64,000 nt of DNA from Pseudoalteromonas sp. 3D05. GTDB taxonomy: Bacteria; Pseudomonadota; Gammaproteobacteria; Enterobacterales; Alteromonadaceae. How positions within the stretch are numbered: the stretch's first letter is position 1; the number at the start of each line of letters is the position of its first letter. The position numbers were made by a program, and so were the translations under genes. The DNA lies in the NCBI RefSeq assembly GCF_002723455.1, contig NZ_PDUS01000001.1, positions 316,038 to 380,037 on the forward strand, given 5' to 3'. The notes under the pieces are model-generated. The model did not search any database and was not told the DNA's origin. It worked only from the letters and a program-made list of their open reading frames with translations. Of this stretch, positions 20,107 through 29,012 are shown one piece after another.

Positions 20107-23100
20107 TTATTTAATTAAACTCAACATTTGTTGCTCGTCGAATTGAGTGAAACTCATTGATTTATCAGTGAAAAGTGCATCAACCAATGCTTGTTTTTCT
20201 TGTTGCATCTTATAAACTTTTTGTTCTATCGAATTAGCCATAATAAGTTTATAAACGAATACAGGGCTAGTCTGGCCAATTCGGTAAGCACGATCTGTAG
20301 CTTGTTTTTCAACTGCAGGATTCCACCATGGATCAAAATGAATTACGGTATCTGCTTGCGTTAAGTTTAGGCCGGTACCGCCAGCTTTTAAACTAATTAA
20401 AAAAACCGATGTTGTACCTTCAGTAAACTGATCAATGACTTTATCACGATGGCGGGTTTGCCCAGTTAACAAGCTAAATGAAATTGCTTGGCTATGCAGT
20501 TGCTCTGCAATAATATCGAGCACTGAGGTAAACTGGCTAAATATAATGATTTTTCTACCTTGTGCTAGCATCGTGGGGATATGCTGGCTTAACCAATTTA
20601 GCTTGGCACTTTTAGCTTCAGTTTGAGCATCAATTAACTTAGGGTGGCAACATATTTGTCGCAATTTTAATAATGCGTCTAAAAACGCGAGTTTGCTCTT
20701 TTGTACACCTTGAGCAGCAAAAAGGTTTACCATTTTCTCTTCAAGTACATCTGTAATTGATTGGTACAATGCTTTTTGCTGTTCTTCAAACTCAAACTCT
20801 TTAACAAGTTCAGTTTTCGGCGGCAACTCTTGTGCAACCTCAGCTTTAGTCCGACGAAGAATAAATGGCATTATCAATGCTTTTAATTCATTTGCTCTTT
20901 GCACATCTGAATCACGTTCTATAGGTAGTTGAAAATGACTCTTAAAGTGTGATTGTGAACCAAGCAGTGAGCTCATTGCAAAATCAAGTAATGATTTAAG
21001 TTCAAACAAGTTATTTTCAATCGGTGTACCACTTAAGCACAATTTAAATGAGGCGTTTAAACGCTTTACTAATCGCGAAACCTGAGCGCTGTCATTTTTA
21101 ATGTATTGGGCTTCATCAAGAACAATATTTTCAAAGTGAAGAGGTGTGTAATAGGCTATATCCCTTTTCAATAAAGGATAGGTTGTAAGGATACAATCAG
21201 CTTGCCCCAAATGTTGCAATTGTTCAACACGCGCTGAACCAAAGATAGTGGTGACTTTTATATTGCTAGCAAATTTAGTCATTTCATTTTGCCAATTACT
21301 AACAAGGCTAGTAGGACATACAATTAAAGTAGGGCCTGACTGAAGTGTTTGTTTACTACTGGCTAAAAATGCAATGACTTGAAGAGTTTTACCCAACCCC
21401 ATGTCATCCGCTAATATTCCGCCCAGTTGATGACGTTTTAAAAAGTGTAGCCAGTCGACACCCTGCTGCTGATAATCACGCAGTTTCACTCCCTCATTTA
21501 AGTTTGGCTGTACAACCATAAGGGGAGGGTTTTCTGATTTTAACTCGTTAAGATAGTTGTCTAAATTACTATCATTAATAGTTACATTGATACAATTGAG
21601 TGCGACGAGTTCTGGCAAATAAGAAAGAGGAATAAGTAATTCATCACGCGTTTTTATAAACTCAAAGCGCTGGATAAACTCACAAAGCAGTTTGAAAACC
21701 TGCTTCTCTATTACAGCAAAAACCTTGCCTTGTTTAAAATAATAAAATAAGTCACTTTGGCGGTTTAATGATTGGTAATCAGGATTATCATTCAATACTA
21801 AGTTAGCAGCTTTGTATTTTGAGATCATTATTTTACTAACAACTTGATGCCCTTTGCCTCGTGTTATCTCTAGGTTCACGGGGACAATTGATTTTTTTAT
21901 TCGCAAGTGTTTGTCACAAACCTGCCATCCACGTTTGCGTAAATTAGGTAGCACTTCATATTTAAACCAATGTTGAAATGCATCTAATTGATTGTTATGG
22001 ATATATTCATTCTGTAAAGCCCCTTTACATAGGCTAAAACCAAGATTGGTTAACTCAGTAATTACAGTATTTTCAAGGGCTAAGTTGAGTAACTCTTTTG
22101 GGGCGCTATTAGGTGAAAAAGTGGCGCCTTGATAATTGAAACCAAGCGTTAAAGTGAGTTGCTTATTATTATTTTTAACTTCTATTTCAGCAAAGGTATC
22201 GGCGTGACGCTTAACCTTTTTTCCTTCTTTGTGTTGGTAATGAGGAATAACCCCATCGCCAAAGTTTGCACTAATTTGTTTAAAGACGCGTTCAAAGTTT
22301 GCAGTATGAACAACAGGCATCGCCTTAATATGGGCAACTTCTTCACCACTTAAAGGTGTGCGAATACGACCAATCTTAAGCTTATCGGTGTCTAAATATG
22401 TTGGCGGTGTTGTTTTTATTAATAACCAGGAAGGCTTATCATTAATAGTGGTATTAAGCTGAATTAAATCATTTGATTGGTTCCAACAAAAATTAAGATC
22501 AACAGCACTATCAGGGCTAATCGCTTTTCGAGAGCGGCCATAAAACAAACGTCCGGTAGCAATTAACTGTTGTAATACGGCAAAGCCCCATTGACCCTTT
22601 AACTGAAGATTCCCCAATGCATTTTGTGAGCGAATCCAACTGAACAGCCTAAAATCAGTTTCAAGCAGATCCGCGGGAGTAACAAAACTATTTAATTGTT
22701 GATCCGTAAGACTTCTTCCCAAGGTGTACTGCTCATTATTAGAATAAGACGCTATTTTTGGTGTTAATATTAATTTATTCGCTTCAAGCTCAAGCACAAA
22801 CAATAAAACATTTTTGGCACTGTGGTCATGCGATTGCTTAAGAGTTCTAAGTTCGTCAAACCAATCATTAATAATATAGTCTTGTCCGTACTCACCAGAA
22901 TGATCAATTTTTAGCTTTAGTAATACGGCAGCTAAATGACGACAACTGGTTTTGGCATTACATGAGCAATGCCTTTGAACAGAAAAACCATCATCTAATT
23001 TTTTTATCTCAATATGCTGGGTGAAAGTAGTACCTTCATTACCAAACATAGACGCATCAATGATTGAAAAGTCTTTATTGTGTTCTAAAAAATTGATCTG

Positions 23101-23253
23101 TCCGTTGGCTAAGTACTCCTTAGCTTGATTAAGAACATGTGGTTTGAAGAGCTGTTTAATAAACCTTTCAGAAAGTGGAAATAAGGTTTCTTGTTCTTGT
23201 TTTATTTCTTCAAAAATTGCTAGAAGATCAGACTTTGATAAGTTAGCAGACAT
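20107..23253 (-). CDS. SNF2-family helicase with SWIM zinc finger
   Basis: A 1048-residue RapA/SNF2-type ATPase. Near residues ~85-105 'HCSCNAKTSCRHLAAVLLKL' is a SWIM zinc finger (CxC...CxH), typical of this bacterial subgroup. The ATPase core is C-terminal: 'LADDMGLGKTLQ' (motif I), 'DEAQYIKN' (II), 'LSGTPIENNLFELKSLLDF' (III), 'SLKAGGTGLNL' (V) and 'QATDRAYRIGQ' (VI). It should move on double-stranded DNA or remodel protein-DNA complexes; the exact role is not known. I chose ATG 23253; TTG 23262 is an alternative. It ends 11 bases before the promoter of sRNA unit 4. Confidence 0.92.
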   Translation of the reverse strand: MSANLSKSDLLAIFEEIKQEQETLFPLSERFIKQLFKPHVLNQAKEYLANGQINFLEHNKDFSIIDASMFGNEGTTFTQHIEIKKLDDGFSVQRHCSCNAKTSCRHLAAVLLKLKIDHSGEYGQDYIINDWFDELRTLKQSHDHSAKNVLLFVLELEANKLILTPKIASYSNNEQYTLGRSLTDQQLNSFVTPADLLETDFRLFSWIRSQNALGNLQLKGQWGFAVLQQLIATGRLFYGRSRKAISPDSAVDLNFCWNQSNDLIQLNTTINDKPSWLLIKTTPPTYLDTDKLKIGRIRTPLSGEEVAHIKAMPVVHTANFERVFKQISANFGDGVIPHYQHKEGKKVKRHADTFAEIEVKNNNKQLTLTLGFNYQGATFSPNSAPKELLNLALENTVITELTNLGFSLCKGALQNEYIHNNQLDAFQHWFKYEVLPNLRKRGWQVCDKHLRIKKSIVPVNLEITRGKGHQVVSKIMISKYKAANLVLNDNPDYQSLNRQSDLFYYFKQGKVFAVIEKQVFKLLCEFIQRFEFIKTRDELLIPLSYLPELVALNCINVTINDSNLDNYLNELKSENPPLMVVQPNLNEGVKLRDYQQQGVDWLHFLKRHQLGGILADDMGLGKTLQVIAFLASSKQTLQSGPTLIVCPTSLVSNWQNEMTKFASNIKVTTIFGSARVEQLQHLGQADCILTTYPLLKRDIAYYTPLHFENIVLDEAQYIKNDSAQVSRLVKRLNASFKLCLSGTPIENNLFELKSLLDFAMSSLLGSQSHFKSHFQLPIERDSDVQRANELKALIMPFILRRTKAEVAQELPPKTELVKEFEFEEQQKALYQSITDVLEEKMVNLFAAQGVQKSKLAFLDALLKLRQICCHPKLIDAQTEAKSAKLNWLSQHIPTMLAQGRKIIIFSQFTSVLDIIAEQLHSQAISFSLLTGQTRHRDKVIDQFTEGTTSVFLISLKAGGTGLNLTQADTVIHFDPWWNPAVEKQATDRAYRIGQTSPVFVYKLIMANSIEQKVYKMQQEKQALVDALFTDKSMSFTQFDEQQMLSLIK

Positions 23254-23374
23254 AACGCCCAAAGCAGTATGAATAAAAATTAATTTTACCAGTATATGAT
23301 TTATCGTCTGCTAGCTAAAGGTTTAATATAACAAAACGCACTGGTTGGAGTAGCTCACTTGGTAAAAAATCGGT

Positions 23375-23383
23375 TTATCCACA
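23375..23383 (+). promoter_or_regulatory. DnaA box
   Basis: TTATCCACA, a perfect match to the consensus DnaA box. It lies between the helicase start and the first iteron cluster, supporting use of DnaA at this origin. Confidence 0.7.
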
Positions 23384-23462
23384 AAAAATAGGCGTTCAAA
23401 GTAAAAAACACACAGTTAAGCCACAAGATATATACATCTTAATAACAAAAGGGGGGCTTACA

Positions 23463-23657
23463 GATCAGATTTTTACTAAGGAGATAGCGTTTTAAGATCA
23501 AATCAGGTTTAAACACGAATGTGTGGGTAAAAATCTGATCCAAATAAGGTAAATTGAAGAAAAGATGGCTTTTTAGATCAATTTTTTACTAACATAAAAA
23601 GTTCTGAGATCATGATTTTACTAAGTAAAGCACGATCTCAGATCGTTATTATACTAA
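23463..23657 (+). repeat. Iteron cluster A (downstream of parB)
   Basis: Four right-facing copies of a 17-bp iteron with the pattern GATC-N9-ACTAA lie at 23463-23479 (GATCAGATTTTTACTAA), 23576-23592, 23608-23624 and 23641-23657. A degenerate left-facing copy is at 23524-23540. The last copy abuts the parB stop codon. The same element recurs upstream of rep (cluster B). Each copy has a Dam-type GATC at its 5' end. These are probably Rep-binding sites that act in initiation or copy control. Confidence 0.82.
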
Positions 23658-24620
23658 CTAATTGAACGCTTTTAGTAATTTTGTGAGTTGTTCTAACCGT
23701 TTGTCAGTCATGACTTTATTATCAATTTTTATAGATAAATCGCCACTTTTTAAATTACGTTGAACACTTACAAAGTCATTTTCTAAAACAGCTTCTTTAC
23801 GACCAACCGTTTGTTCTTGCGCGGTTAATAACTTAGTAACGGCCATTGCACGTTTATCATCGCCTTCAATTTGAAGTAATTGAGGGTCGTTAGCGACTTC
23901 TTGAACAAGAGCATTAAACGTTTCAGCGTCTCGTTCTTTAGCTGCAATGAGCTTTTTAGCGACTTCGCGACCAACATGATTTGCAGTAGGGTAAAGTGCT
24001 AACACCGCCTCTGGTAGCTTCTCATAGGCTTTAATTGCATCTGCTATTGCAGTATGTGAAACCCCTTCTATTGCAGATACTTCTCTAAATGAGCCCTTTT
24101 TACCTTGGCTGATCAACTCGTCCCTGGTTTGTTGATAGGCTTGACCTAATTCCCATAGACTAGGAGCAATATACTGGTCGGAAGAAACAGCCAATATTTT
24201 TGCATCTGAATCAGTAAAATCAGCTGAACTAAGCACCAGATAATCTGCGTTACCTAAAATACATGCCATTCGACGTCGTGAACCAGCCAGTACAAGCATT
24301 TCATCGCCTTTATCCCAACACAATGCTGGGTGCTGATTGCGACCATCATGTGCAATTGCAGGTAGAATATCAGCGACTGACTTTTCATTAAGTAGCGCCT
24401 GTACTCGACGATTTTTTCCATACACTTTTGTATTTGGTTTAATTTGAGCGTGAGGAATTACTTTACAAGTTAATGTAATTGAGCGAGAAGGATCACTTGG
24501 CGCAGGCATTTTTATTACATCGCCAGCAGAAGCTTGTTCTAACAACTCATCCAAATTACTATTACCAATTGTTGTTGCAAATGGATCTAAGCGGGTGTCG
24601 TTTTTGCGTTTCTTTGCCAT
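23658..24620 (-). CDS. parB: Partition protein ParB
   Basis: A 320-residue centromere-binding protein of the plasmid ParB/SopB type. The ParB-N domain carries 'LAGSRRRMACIL' (~residues 110-121) in the position of the arginine-rich box. 'LWELGQAYQQ' and the helix-turn-helix around 'SFREVSAIEGVSHTAIADAIKAYEKL' (~175-200) follow, and the C-terminus should dimerise. It lies 14 bases after parA in one operon. A parS site could not be identified. It would segregate this replicon with ParA. Confidence 0.92.
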   Translation of the reverse strand: MAKKRKNDTRLDPFATTIGNSNLDELLEQASAGDVIKMPAPSDPSRSITLTCKVIPHAQIKPNTKVYGKNRRVQALLNEKSVADILPAIAHDGRNQHPALCWDKGDEMLVLAGSRRRMACILGNADYLVLSSADFTDSDAKILAVSSDQYIAPSLWELGQAYQQTRDELISQGKKGSFREVSAIEGVSHTAIADAIKAYEKLPEAVLALYPTANHVGREVAKKLIAAKERDAETFNALVQEVANDPQLLQIEGDDKRAMAVTKLLTAQEQTVGRKEAVLENDFVSVQRNLKSGDLSIKIDNKVMTDKRLEQLTKLLKAFN

Positions 24621-24634
24621 TTTTGTTAACTACC

Positions 24635-25873
24635 TTACTTAGGATTTTTTAGTTGAGATTGAGTAGACTGCCAGTTCGAGCGTATTAACATCTCAAGTTC
24701 ATCAACGACATCTTTTATGTTTTCTTGAGCGCGAATCAATGATTCTCTGCTTGCTAAACTGTCGGAAGTTTTTTGATCAAAAATAGTATTAAATGAGGAT
24801 GAACTCGCCGTTATAGCTGAACTATGATTAATAGGGTAGCTCATAACTTGTCGACCAAATGCACTACGAACATCTTTTACAATATCACGCTGGGAATGAT
24901 TTCCTTTTACATAATTGGTCACTAAGAATTGCATAAAGTCCCAACCTTCATGGCCTAAAGATGCAACCGTATGATAGATCTCTCCTAGGCGTTTAAGGTA
25001 TTTATTATTTGCATCAAAATCAACGGCCTCAGGGTGAACCGGAATTAACATGGCTGTTGATGACATTAATGCATTATAAAACATGAAGTTAAGTGATGGA
25101 GCAGTGTCTATTAAAATAATATCAAACTGATCTTCAACTGGGTTAATCACCTTTTCTAACAGCTTATGATAATGGCGGGTTTTATCATAACTCGAACTAT
25201 CTTTAAGCAGAGTGGCAGTTTCATGCTCAAAGTAAAAATCATCCATGCCTGATGGCAACATTCTAATATTAGGAATATGAGTTGGCAGAAAAGAGTTAGA
25301 TACTAGCTCTTCCCAAGTTTCGCCTTGCTCAAGCTCAATGCAATCACGCATTAAATCACCAACAGTGATGGGGTCAGGCTCACTTGGTGGGAAAAAACTT
25401 GAAGAGGAGCCTTGAGGATCTAGATCGATTATACCAATTCTATAGCGTTTAATATTTGTTGTTGCTAGAGCAGCAGCAATATTAACCATGCTTGTGGTTT
25501 TACCACAGCCACCTTTTAAAGAGTTTATGACGATAACTTGTAGTTTATCTGACTCAGAGCGGTGATCAGGCTTGATATCCATGATATCAGCCATCGCAAA
25601 AATATTAACTAACGTATAAGCATAATGACCATTTGCCCCTCGTTTTATATTAAGGTCATCAAAATCACCGTTATCATGACGACGCTTTAAAGTGCGATTA
25701 TTACAACCTAGAAGGTCAGCGGCTGCCTTTTGAGTATAAGTTCTTAACTCTTTCTCTTCAGATTTTAGGTGGGCACGATAATGCTGGATTCGTCCTTCTA
25801 AAGATTTTTCAGCAACTTCTGCGGTTGCTTTTAAAAGCCGATATGTGGCTAATGCATTATTATGAATTGACAT
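24635..25873 (-). CDS. parA: Partition ATPase ParA, with N-terminal DNA-binding domain
   Basis: A 412-residue type Ia ParA. Residues ~45-90 ('AAADLLGCNNRTLKRRHDNG') form a helix-turn-helix, as in the P1/F plasmid ParA/SopA group that represses its own operon. The deviant Walker A is 'SLKGGCGKTTSMVNIA' (~113-128), Walker A' is 'IIDLDPQGSSSSFF' and Walker B is 'IILIDTAPSLNFMF'. It starts after 'gaggaa' and heads a parAB operon that is divergent from rep across the origin region. Autoregulation is expected from the domain layout. Confidence 0.95.
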   Translation of the reverse strand: MSIHNNALATYRLLKATAEVAEKSLEGRIQHYRAHLKSEEKELRTYTQKAAADLLGCNNRTLKRRHDNGDFDDLNIKRGANGHYAYTLVNIFAMADIMDIKPDHRSESDKLQVIVINSLKGGCGKTTSMVNIAAALATTNIKRYRIGIIDLDPQGSSSSFFPPSEPDPITVGDLMRDCIELEQGETWEELVSNSFLPTHIPNIRMLPSGMDDFYFEHETATLLKDSSSYDKTRHYHKLLEKVINPVEDQFDIILIDTAPSLNFMFYNALMSSTAMLIPVHPEAVDFDANNKYLKRLGEIYHTVASLGHEGWDFMQFLVTNYVKGNHSQRDIVKDVRSAFGRQVMSYPINHSSAITASSSSFNTIFDQKTSDSLASRESLIRAQENIKDVVDELEMLIRSNWQSTQSQLKNPK

Positions 25874-26108
25874 GCTTTATTCCTCAAAGTTAGGCTTTAA
25901 GTATAATGTCCATTCAATTAACTGTAAACAACTATTTAAGACGACATTGGTTTTAATTAGTAGACATAAAAAATTTTATTAATAGTTTTAAAATTGCTTA
26001 GTATAAATAAAGAAGTTTAAGTATAGTTAAAGTATAAGGTAATAAAGGTTAAGGCTTGAAAAAGGTAACGTAAATATATGATTTATATAAATAAAGCATA
26101 AGAAAGTG
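25874..26108. other. parA promoter region and AT-rich candidate unwinding element
   Basis: This stretch holds the leftward parA promoter and a very AT-rich block (~25965-26100). The motif AGTATA recurs at about 25908, 26000, 26026 and 26038 and may be a ParA or Rep operator. With the adjacent iterons and DnaA boxes it is the best candidate for the melting region of the origin. Confidence 0.45.
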
Positions 26109-26575
26109 GATCACCTTTATACTACGTTAAGATCAGATCTTTAATAACTGGTAGATCACGATAATACTAAGCTAGTTTTTCGCTTTGAAGTTATGCACAT
26201 ATTAAGCACAGTATTATGCACATTTTGTATGTCTGAGATCCGATTTTTACTAAGTAAAATAAAAAGTTATACACTTTCATCTATACAAATGTGGTCAGTT
26301 AATTAGTATAGATCTGATCTGTAGTAAGTACAGATCAGATCTATGCTAACTCAAAACACGTTTATACACAGGGTTATTTAAAATATCTCTATTTTGTCGT
26401 GTAATTTTAGCTGAAATAAAGGTTTTAAGTGACATCAAAACACCTTGAGTTAGTAAAAATTCGGTTTATAGGTGCTACCTTAATAAAATCATGATCTCAA
26501 ACCAGTAAAATTAAACTAGCTTAGTAAAATAGTGATCTAAAAATTTATTTTAATCTTAGATCAAGTTTATACTAA
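26109..26575. repeat. Iteron cluster B with DnaA boxes: predicted replication origin
   Basis: Right-facing 17-bp iterons lie at 26109-26125, 26154-26170, 26237-26253, 26333-26349 and 26559-26575. Left-facing copies lie at 26303-26319, 26450-26466 (GATC lost), 26480-26496 and 26521-26537. Copies at 26303 and 26333 face each other and form a 16-bp inverted repeat. DnaA-box-like sites TTATGCACA (26191-26199 and 26214-26222) and TTATACACA (26362-26370) are interspersed. The cluster ends about 70 bases before rep, so Rep probably also represses its own gene. Iterons, DnaA boxes, AT-rich DNA, parAB and rep together define an iteron-type origin. Confidence 0.85.
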
Positions 26576-26646
26576 CTTAAACATTTAACTTTTAGCTCTA
26601 TATGTGTTGTTATTAGCTGTCGCAATAAAATTTGGAAATAAGAACA

Positions 26647-27864
26647 ATGAGCCGAAAGGTCAACATCTCGGTAGATAACTTACCCGATACATTACGGGGA
26701 CAAATCCACGGGGTGGAAAGTGCAATCGATAATGAAAGTTTAGCTTTATTTACTGATAATAAAGATGTTCGTATTTCAATTGAAAATGCGGCCCACGGAT
26801 TACGTGCTTATTCTAATACATTTAATCATTATGATTTATGGGGACGATTTGTTCGTTCTGGTCATAAAAAATTGCCATTAGAAGAAGCACCTAAGAAAAC
26901 CATTATTACCCGTAAGATATCTGAAAAAGTAGATGGTATTTTGTACGACGGTGAGATTAAAATAACACCGGCTGTAGTTAGTTCTCGAAAAGATGGTGAA
27001 GATGTTGAGTATTTAGTTTGGCCATCTGATCGTGAAGAAAAAGTTGAACGCGCACTTATTCGATTAGCTTCTAAAGGTAAGATTGTAAAAATTAATTTTA
27101 AGTCCGGTATTCAATACGCCGTTGTTTTTTCAATGAATGAATTGGCTCAAGAACTTAAAGCTGTTGGTCAATCAATGCCATACCCACAAATCAAAGAAGC
27201 ATTGGAGGCTCTACAAGGATCCAAGCTATCTTTTAAATATTCTGCAACTGATACAAAAAATACAGATATAGATGATTCATTTTACGAGTCTAATATGAAT
27301 TTTTTGTCCTCGTTACATTTCAGTGGTAAAAAAGGGCAGGGCGGCAATGTGAAATGTGTTGCTTGTCTTAACGCATTTGTCCATAACATGATTGATAATT
27401 TAGAGTACAAAGGATATTACTTTAATAGTGCTCAAGAATTAAAACGCGGATTGTCGCGGTGGATGATGTTACGTTTATATCACCTTTGGCGATATGCAGC
27501 TCCAGGAAAAACATACCATTTTAGATTATTATCAATTATGGAAAAGTATGGCTCTATTTATTCAACAGATGATATCACTGAAAATAAACTCAAAGCCTTA
27601 CGTCGTGATATGACGACCACCATGAAAGATTTAATCGAAAAGGGTGCGATTTCAGAATACAGTATTACCAATGTTAAGGATGATAAAAGCGGTAACATTA
27701 TTGATTACACGTATGAGATGCATCCTTCTGATCAATTCTGCGATGAGATACTTACACTTAATAAACATAACAAACGTATTGAGATACAAGGCGGTAAACG
27801 CATTGTTGAAAATGCAGTTTTGATAGATGAAGATAAAATAGAAGAAATAGTCGAAGATAATTAA
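26647..27864 (+). CDS. Replication initiator protein Rep of the chromid/plasmid
   Basis: A 405-residue initiator with the look of plasmid Rep proteins made of winged-helix domains: 'AQELKAVGQSMPYPQIKEALEALQGSKLSF' (~residues 170-200) and 'LSRWMMLRLYHLWRYAAPGKTYHF' (~270-295). Identification rests on these, on its place beside parAB and on the iterons. It is much shorter than the Vibrio RctB initiator (about 650 residues) and does not resemble DnaA. ATG 26647 is preferred because 'ttggaaataag' gives GGAA at a normal distance; TTG 26632 overlaps that site. It should bind the GATC-N9-ACTAA iterons and recruit the replisome. It ends at a strong terminator. Confidence 0.88.
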   Translation: MSRKVNISVDNLPDTLRGQIHGVESAIDNESLALFTDNKDVRISIENAAHGLRAYSNTFNHYDLWGRFVRSGHKKLPLEEAPKKTIITRKISEKVDGILYDGEIKITPAVVSSRKDGEDVEYLVWPSDREEKVERALIRLASKGKIVKINFKSGIQYAVVFSMNELAQELKAVGQSMPYPQIKEALEALQGSKLSFKYSATDTKNTDIDDSFYESNMNFLSSLHFSGKKGQGGNVKCVACLNAFVHNMIDNLEYKGYYFNSAQELKRGLSRWMMLRLYHLWRYAAPGKTYHFRLLSIMEKYGSIYSTDDITENKLKALRRDMTTTMKDLIEKGAISEYSITNVKDDKSGNIIDYTYEMHPSDQFCDEILTLNKHNKRIEIQGGKRIVENAVLIDEDKIEEIVEDN

Positions 27865-27870
27865 TGATTA

Positions 27871-27900
27871 AAGCCTTTAGTTTTTACTAAAGGCTTTTTT
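27871..27900 (+). terminator. Terminator of rep
   Basis: A 10-bp stem, AAGCCTTTAG (27871-27880) with CTAAAGGCTT (27887-27896), is followed by a T-run. It lies 6 bases after the rep stop and separates rep from the convergent tus gene. Confidence 0.92.
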
Positions 27901-27964
27901 GTATTAAAAGCTAAATAGTTTTGTTGCTTGAAGTATAAGCTGTATTAGATTAAAAAATTAGTCT

Positions 27965-27992
27965 ATTTAACATAATAAGATTAGTATTAAAT
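27965..27992 (-). other. Possible dif-like site (weak)
   Basis: On the minus strand the right half reads TTATGTTAAAT (27965-27975), identical to the XerD arm of E. coli dif. The other arm, after a 6-base spacer, is ATTTAATACTA and lacks the usual XerC bases. The place between rep and tus, next to the predicted fork trap, suits a dimer-resolution site. With only one good arm the match could be chance. Confidence 0.25.
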
Positions 27993-28001
27993 AGTATTTT
28001 A

Positions 28002-28877
28002 TCAATCAGTTACTTGCTCAAGGTACAGTCTATCAACTAAAAAATCATACTCTTTCTTTCTTGGATGACTTTCGGGTTTAATATAATTTGGCAGAGTGCC
28101 GAGTTTAACATCTGGCTCAGGGTTTATTAAAATAAAGGGTAAGGCTGCACTGACATGGTATCTATTTTTTGCGGTGTATCTTACATTTACCTGCGGGCTA
28201 ACTCTAGTTGGCCTACGAATTCTAAGTTTTTCTTTATCACCTAAGCTGGCAACGCGCACTTGTTCTTGGGCAACAAGGGCTTGCCAAGAATGTTGATCTA
28301 TCATTCGAGGGTTAGAATAGCCGGCAGATTTTTCGAGCATTGCTAAAGCAATTTTTTTTGTTAATGTTTTAGTTGCATGCTTATGCATCCAAGTAAAACG
28401 AACTGAAAAAGGGGACTCATGTTCAAAATGAACCTTTCTGTAAGCGGCAAGTGTAATTAAGTTTGGTACTGCATTATGAACAGCCTCAAATCGAGCATCA
28501 TTATTATCAATCGATAAAACACACTCTTTAAAAGCTGCTTTGGCTTTATTTAGTTGTTGTATGCGTGCAAAAAGGTTTTCTTTATTCGCATTCTTTAATA
28601 CTAAAAGTCCTGGATGACGCTTAAGTACGCGTGAGCTAAGTCCTGATTTTTTATATATATCTGTAAAAGAATTTATAATTGACCTATGCGCAATTTCACC
28701 GGATTGTTTGGTTACTTCGATAGTATGTGGGACTATCTTTTCGTCATTAATTTCAATTTCGGGCAGCTGGTAAAATTCAGCCTTGGAATAATCACATTGT
28801 TTTAAATCATCAATAAATAAATTTGTTAGATCATTTAGCAAATCAAACTGACTACGAATTTGCACTTTAGAAACCAT
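28002..28877 (-). CDS. tus: Replication terminator protein Tus
   Basis: A 291-residue protein that aligns by eye with E. coli Tus along its length. Shared stretches are 'FYQLPEIE', 'RHPGLLVL', 'RIQQLNKAKAAF', 'ARFEAVHNAVPNLITLAAYR', 'RFTWMHKH' and 'EKLRIRRPTRVSP'. Residues known to hold the flipped cytosine in the locked Tus-Ter complex are kept: Ile 74 (E. coli I79), Phe 130 (F140) and His 134 (H144). The DNA-binding Arg 191 (R198) is kept too. Gly 149 is replaced by Asn 139. Tus is a monomeric contrahelicase that stops forks from one side of Ter. It converges with rep. The ATG is directly preceded by a Ter-like site, so self-repression is likely. Confidence 0.95.
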   Translation of the reverse strand: MVSKVQIRSQFDLLNDLTNLFIDDLKQCDYSKAEFYQLPEIEINDEKIVPHTIEVTKQSGEIAHRSIINSFTDIYKKSGLSSRVLKRHPGLLVLKNANKENLFARIQQLNKAKAAFKECVLSIDNNDARFEAVHNAVPNLITLAAYRKVHFEHESPFSVRFTWMHKHATKTLTKKIALAMLEKSAGYSNPRMIDQHSWQALVAQEQVRVASLGDKEKLRIRRPTRVSPQVNVRYTAKNRYHVSAALPFILINPEPDVKLGTLPNYIKPESHPRKKEYDFLVDRLYLEQVTD

Positions 28878-28893
28878 AAGAACACATCATACT
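28878..28893 (-). promoter_or_regulatory. Ter-like site 1 (ter1), overlapping the tus start region
   Basis: AGTATGATGTGTTCTT on the minus strand, directly touching the tus start codon. It matches E. coli Ter (AGTATGTTGTAACTAAA) at 9 of the first 10 bases. Read by E. coli rules, the AG end is the blocking face, so it stops leftward forks arriving from the right. It contains a -10-like TATGAT and fills the place of a Shine-Dalgarno. Confidence 0.8.
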
Positions 28894-28996
28894 GAATTGT
28901 TTTTGACAGTTTATCATTTTCCAACAAGTTGTCTATTCCTTGATTATTTATTCTACAATTTAACTCTAATGCTAAGTTTATCATTATATATTATAA

Positions 28997-29012
28997 AGTA
29001 TGATGTGTTCTT
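28997..29012 (+). promoter_or_regulatory. Ter-like site 2 (ter2)
   Basis: AGTATGATGTGTTCTT, identical over 16 bases to sites 1 and 3, here on the plus strand. The blocking face is on the left, so forks coming from the origin at 23-26.6 kb would stop here. It lies 104 bases from site 1 in opposite orientation. Confidence 0.82.

Noticed and set aside
26647..27864. RctB-type (Vibrio chromosome II) initiator
   Set aside because: 405 residues against about 650, and no visible similarity beyond being a winged-helix initiator with GATC-containing sites.
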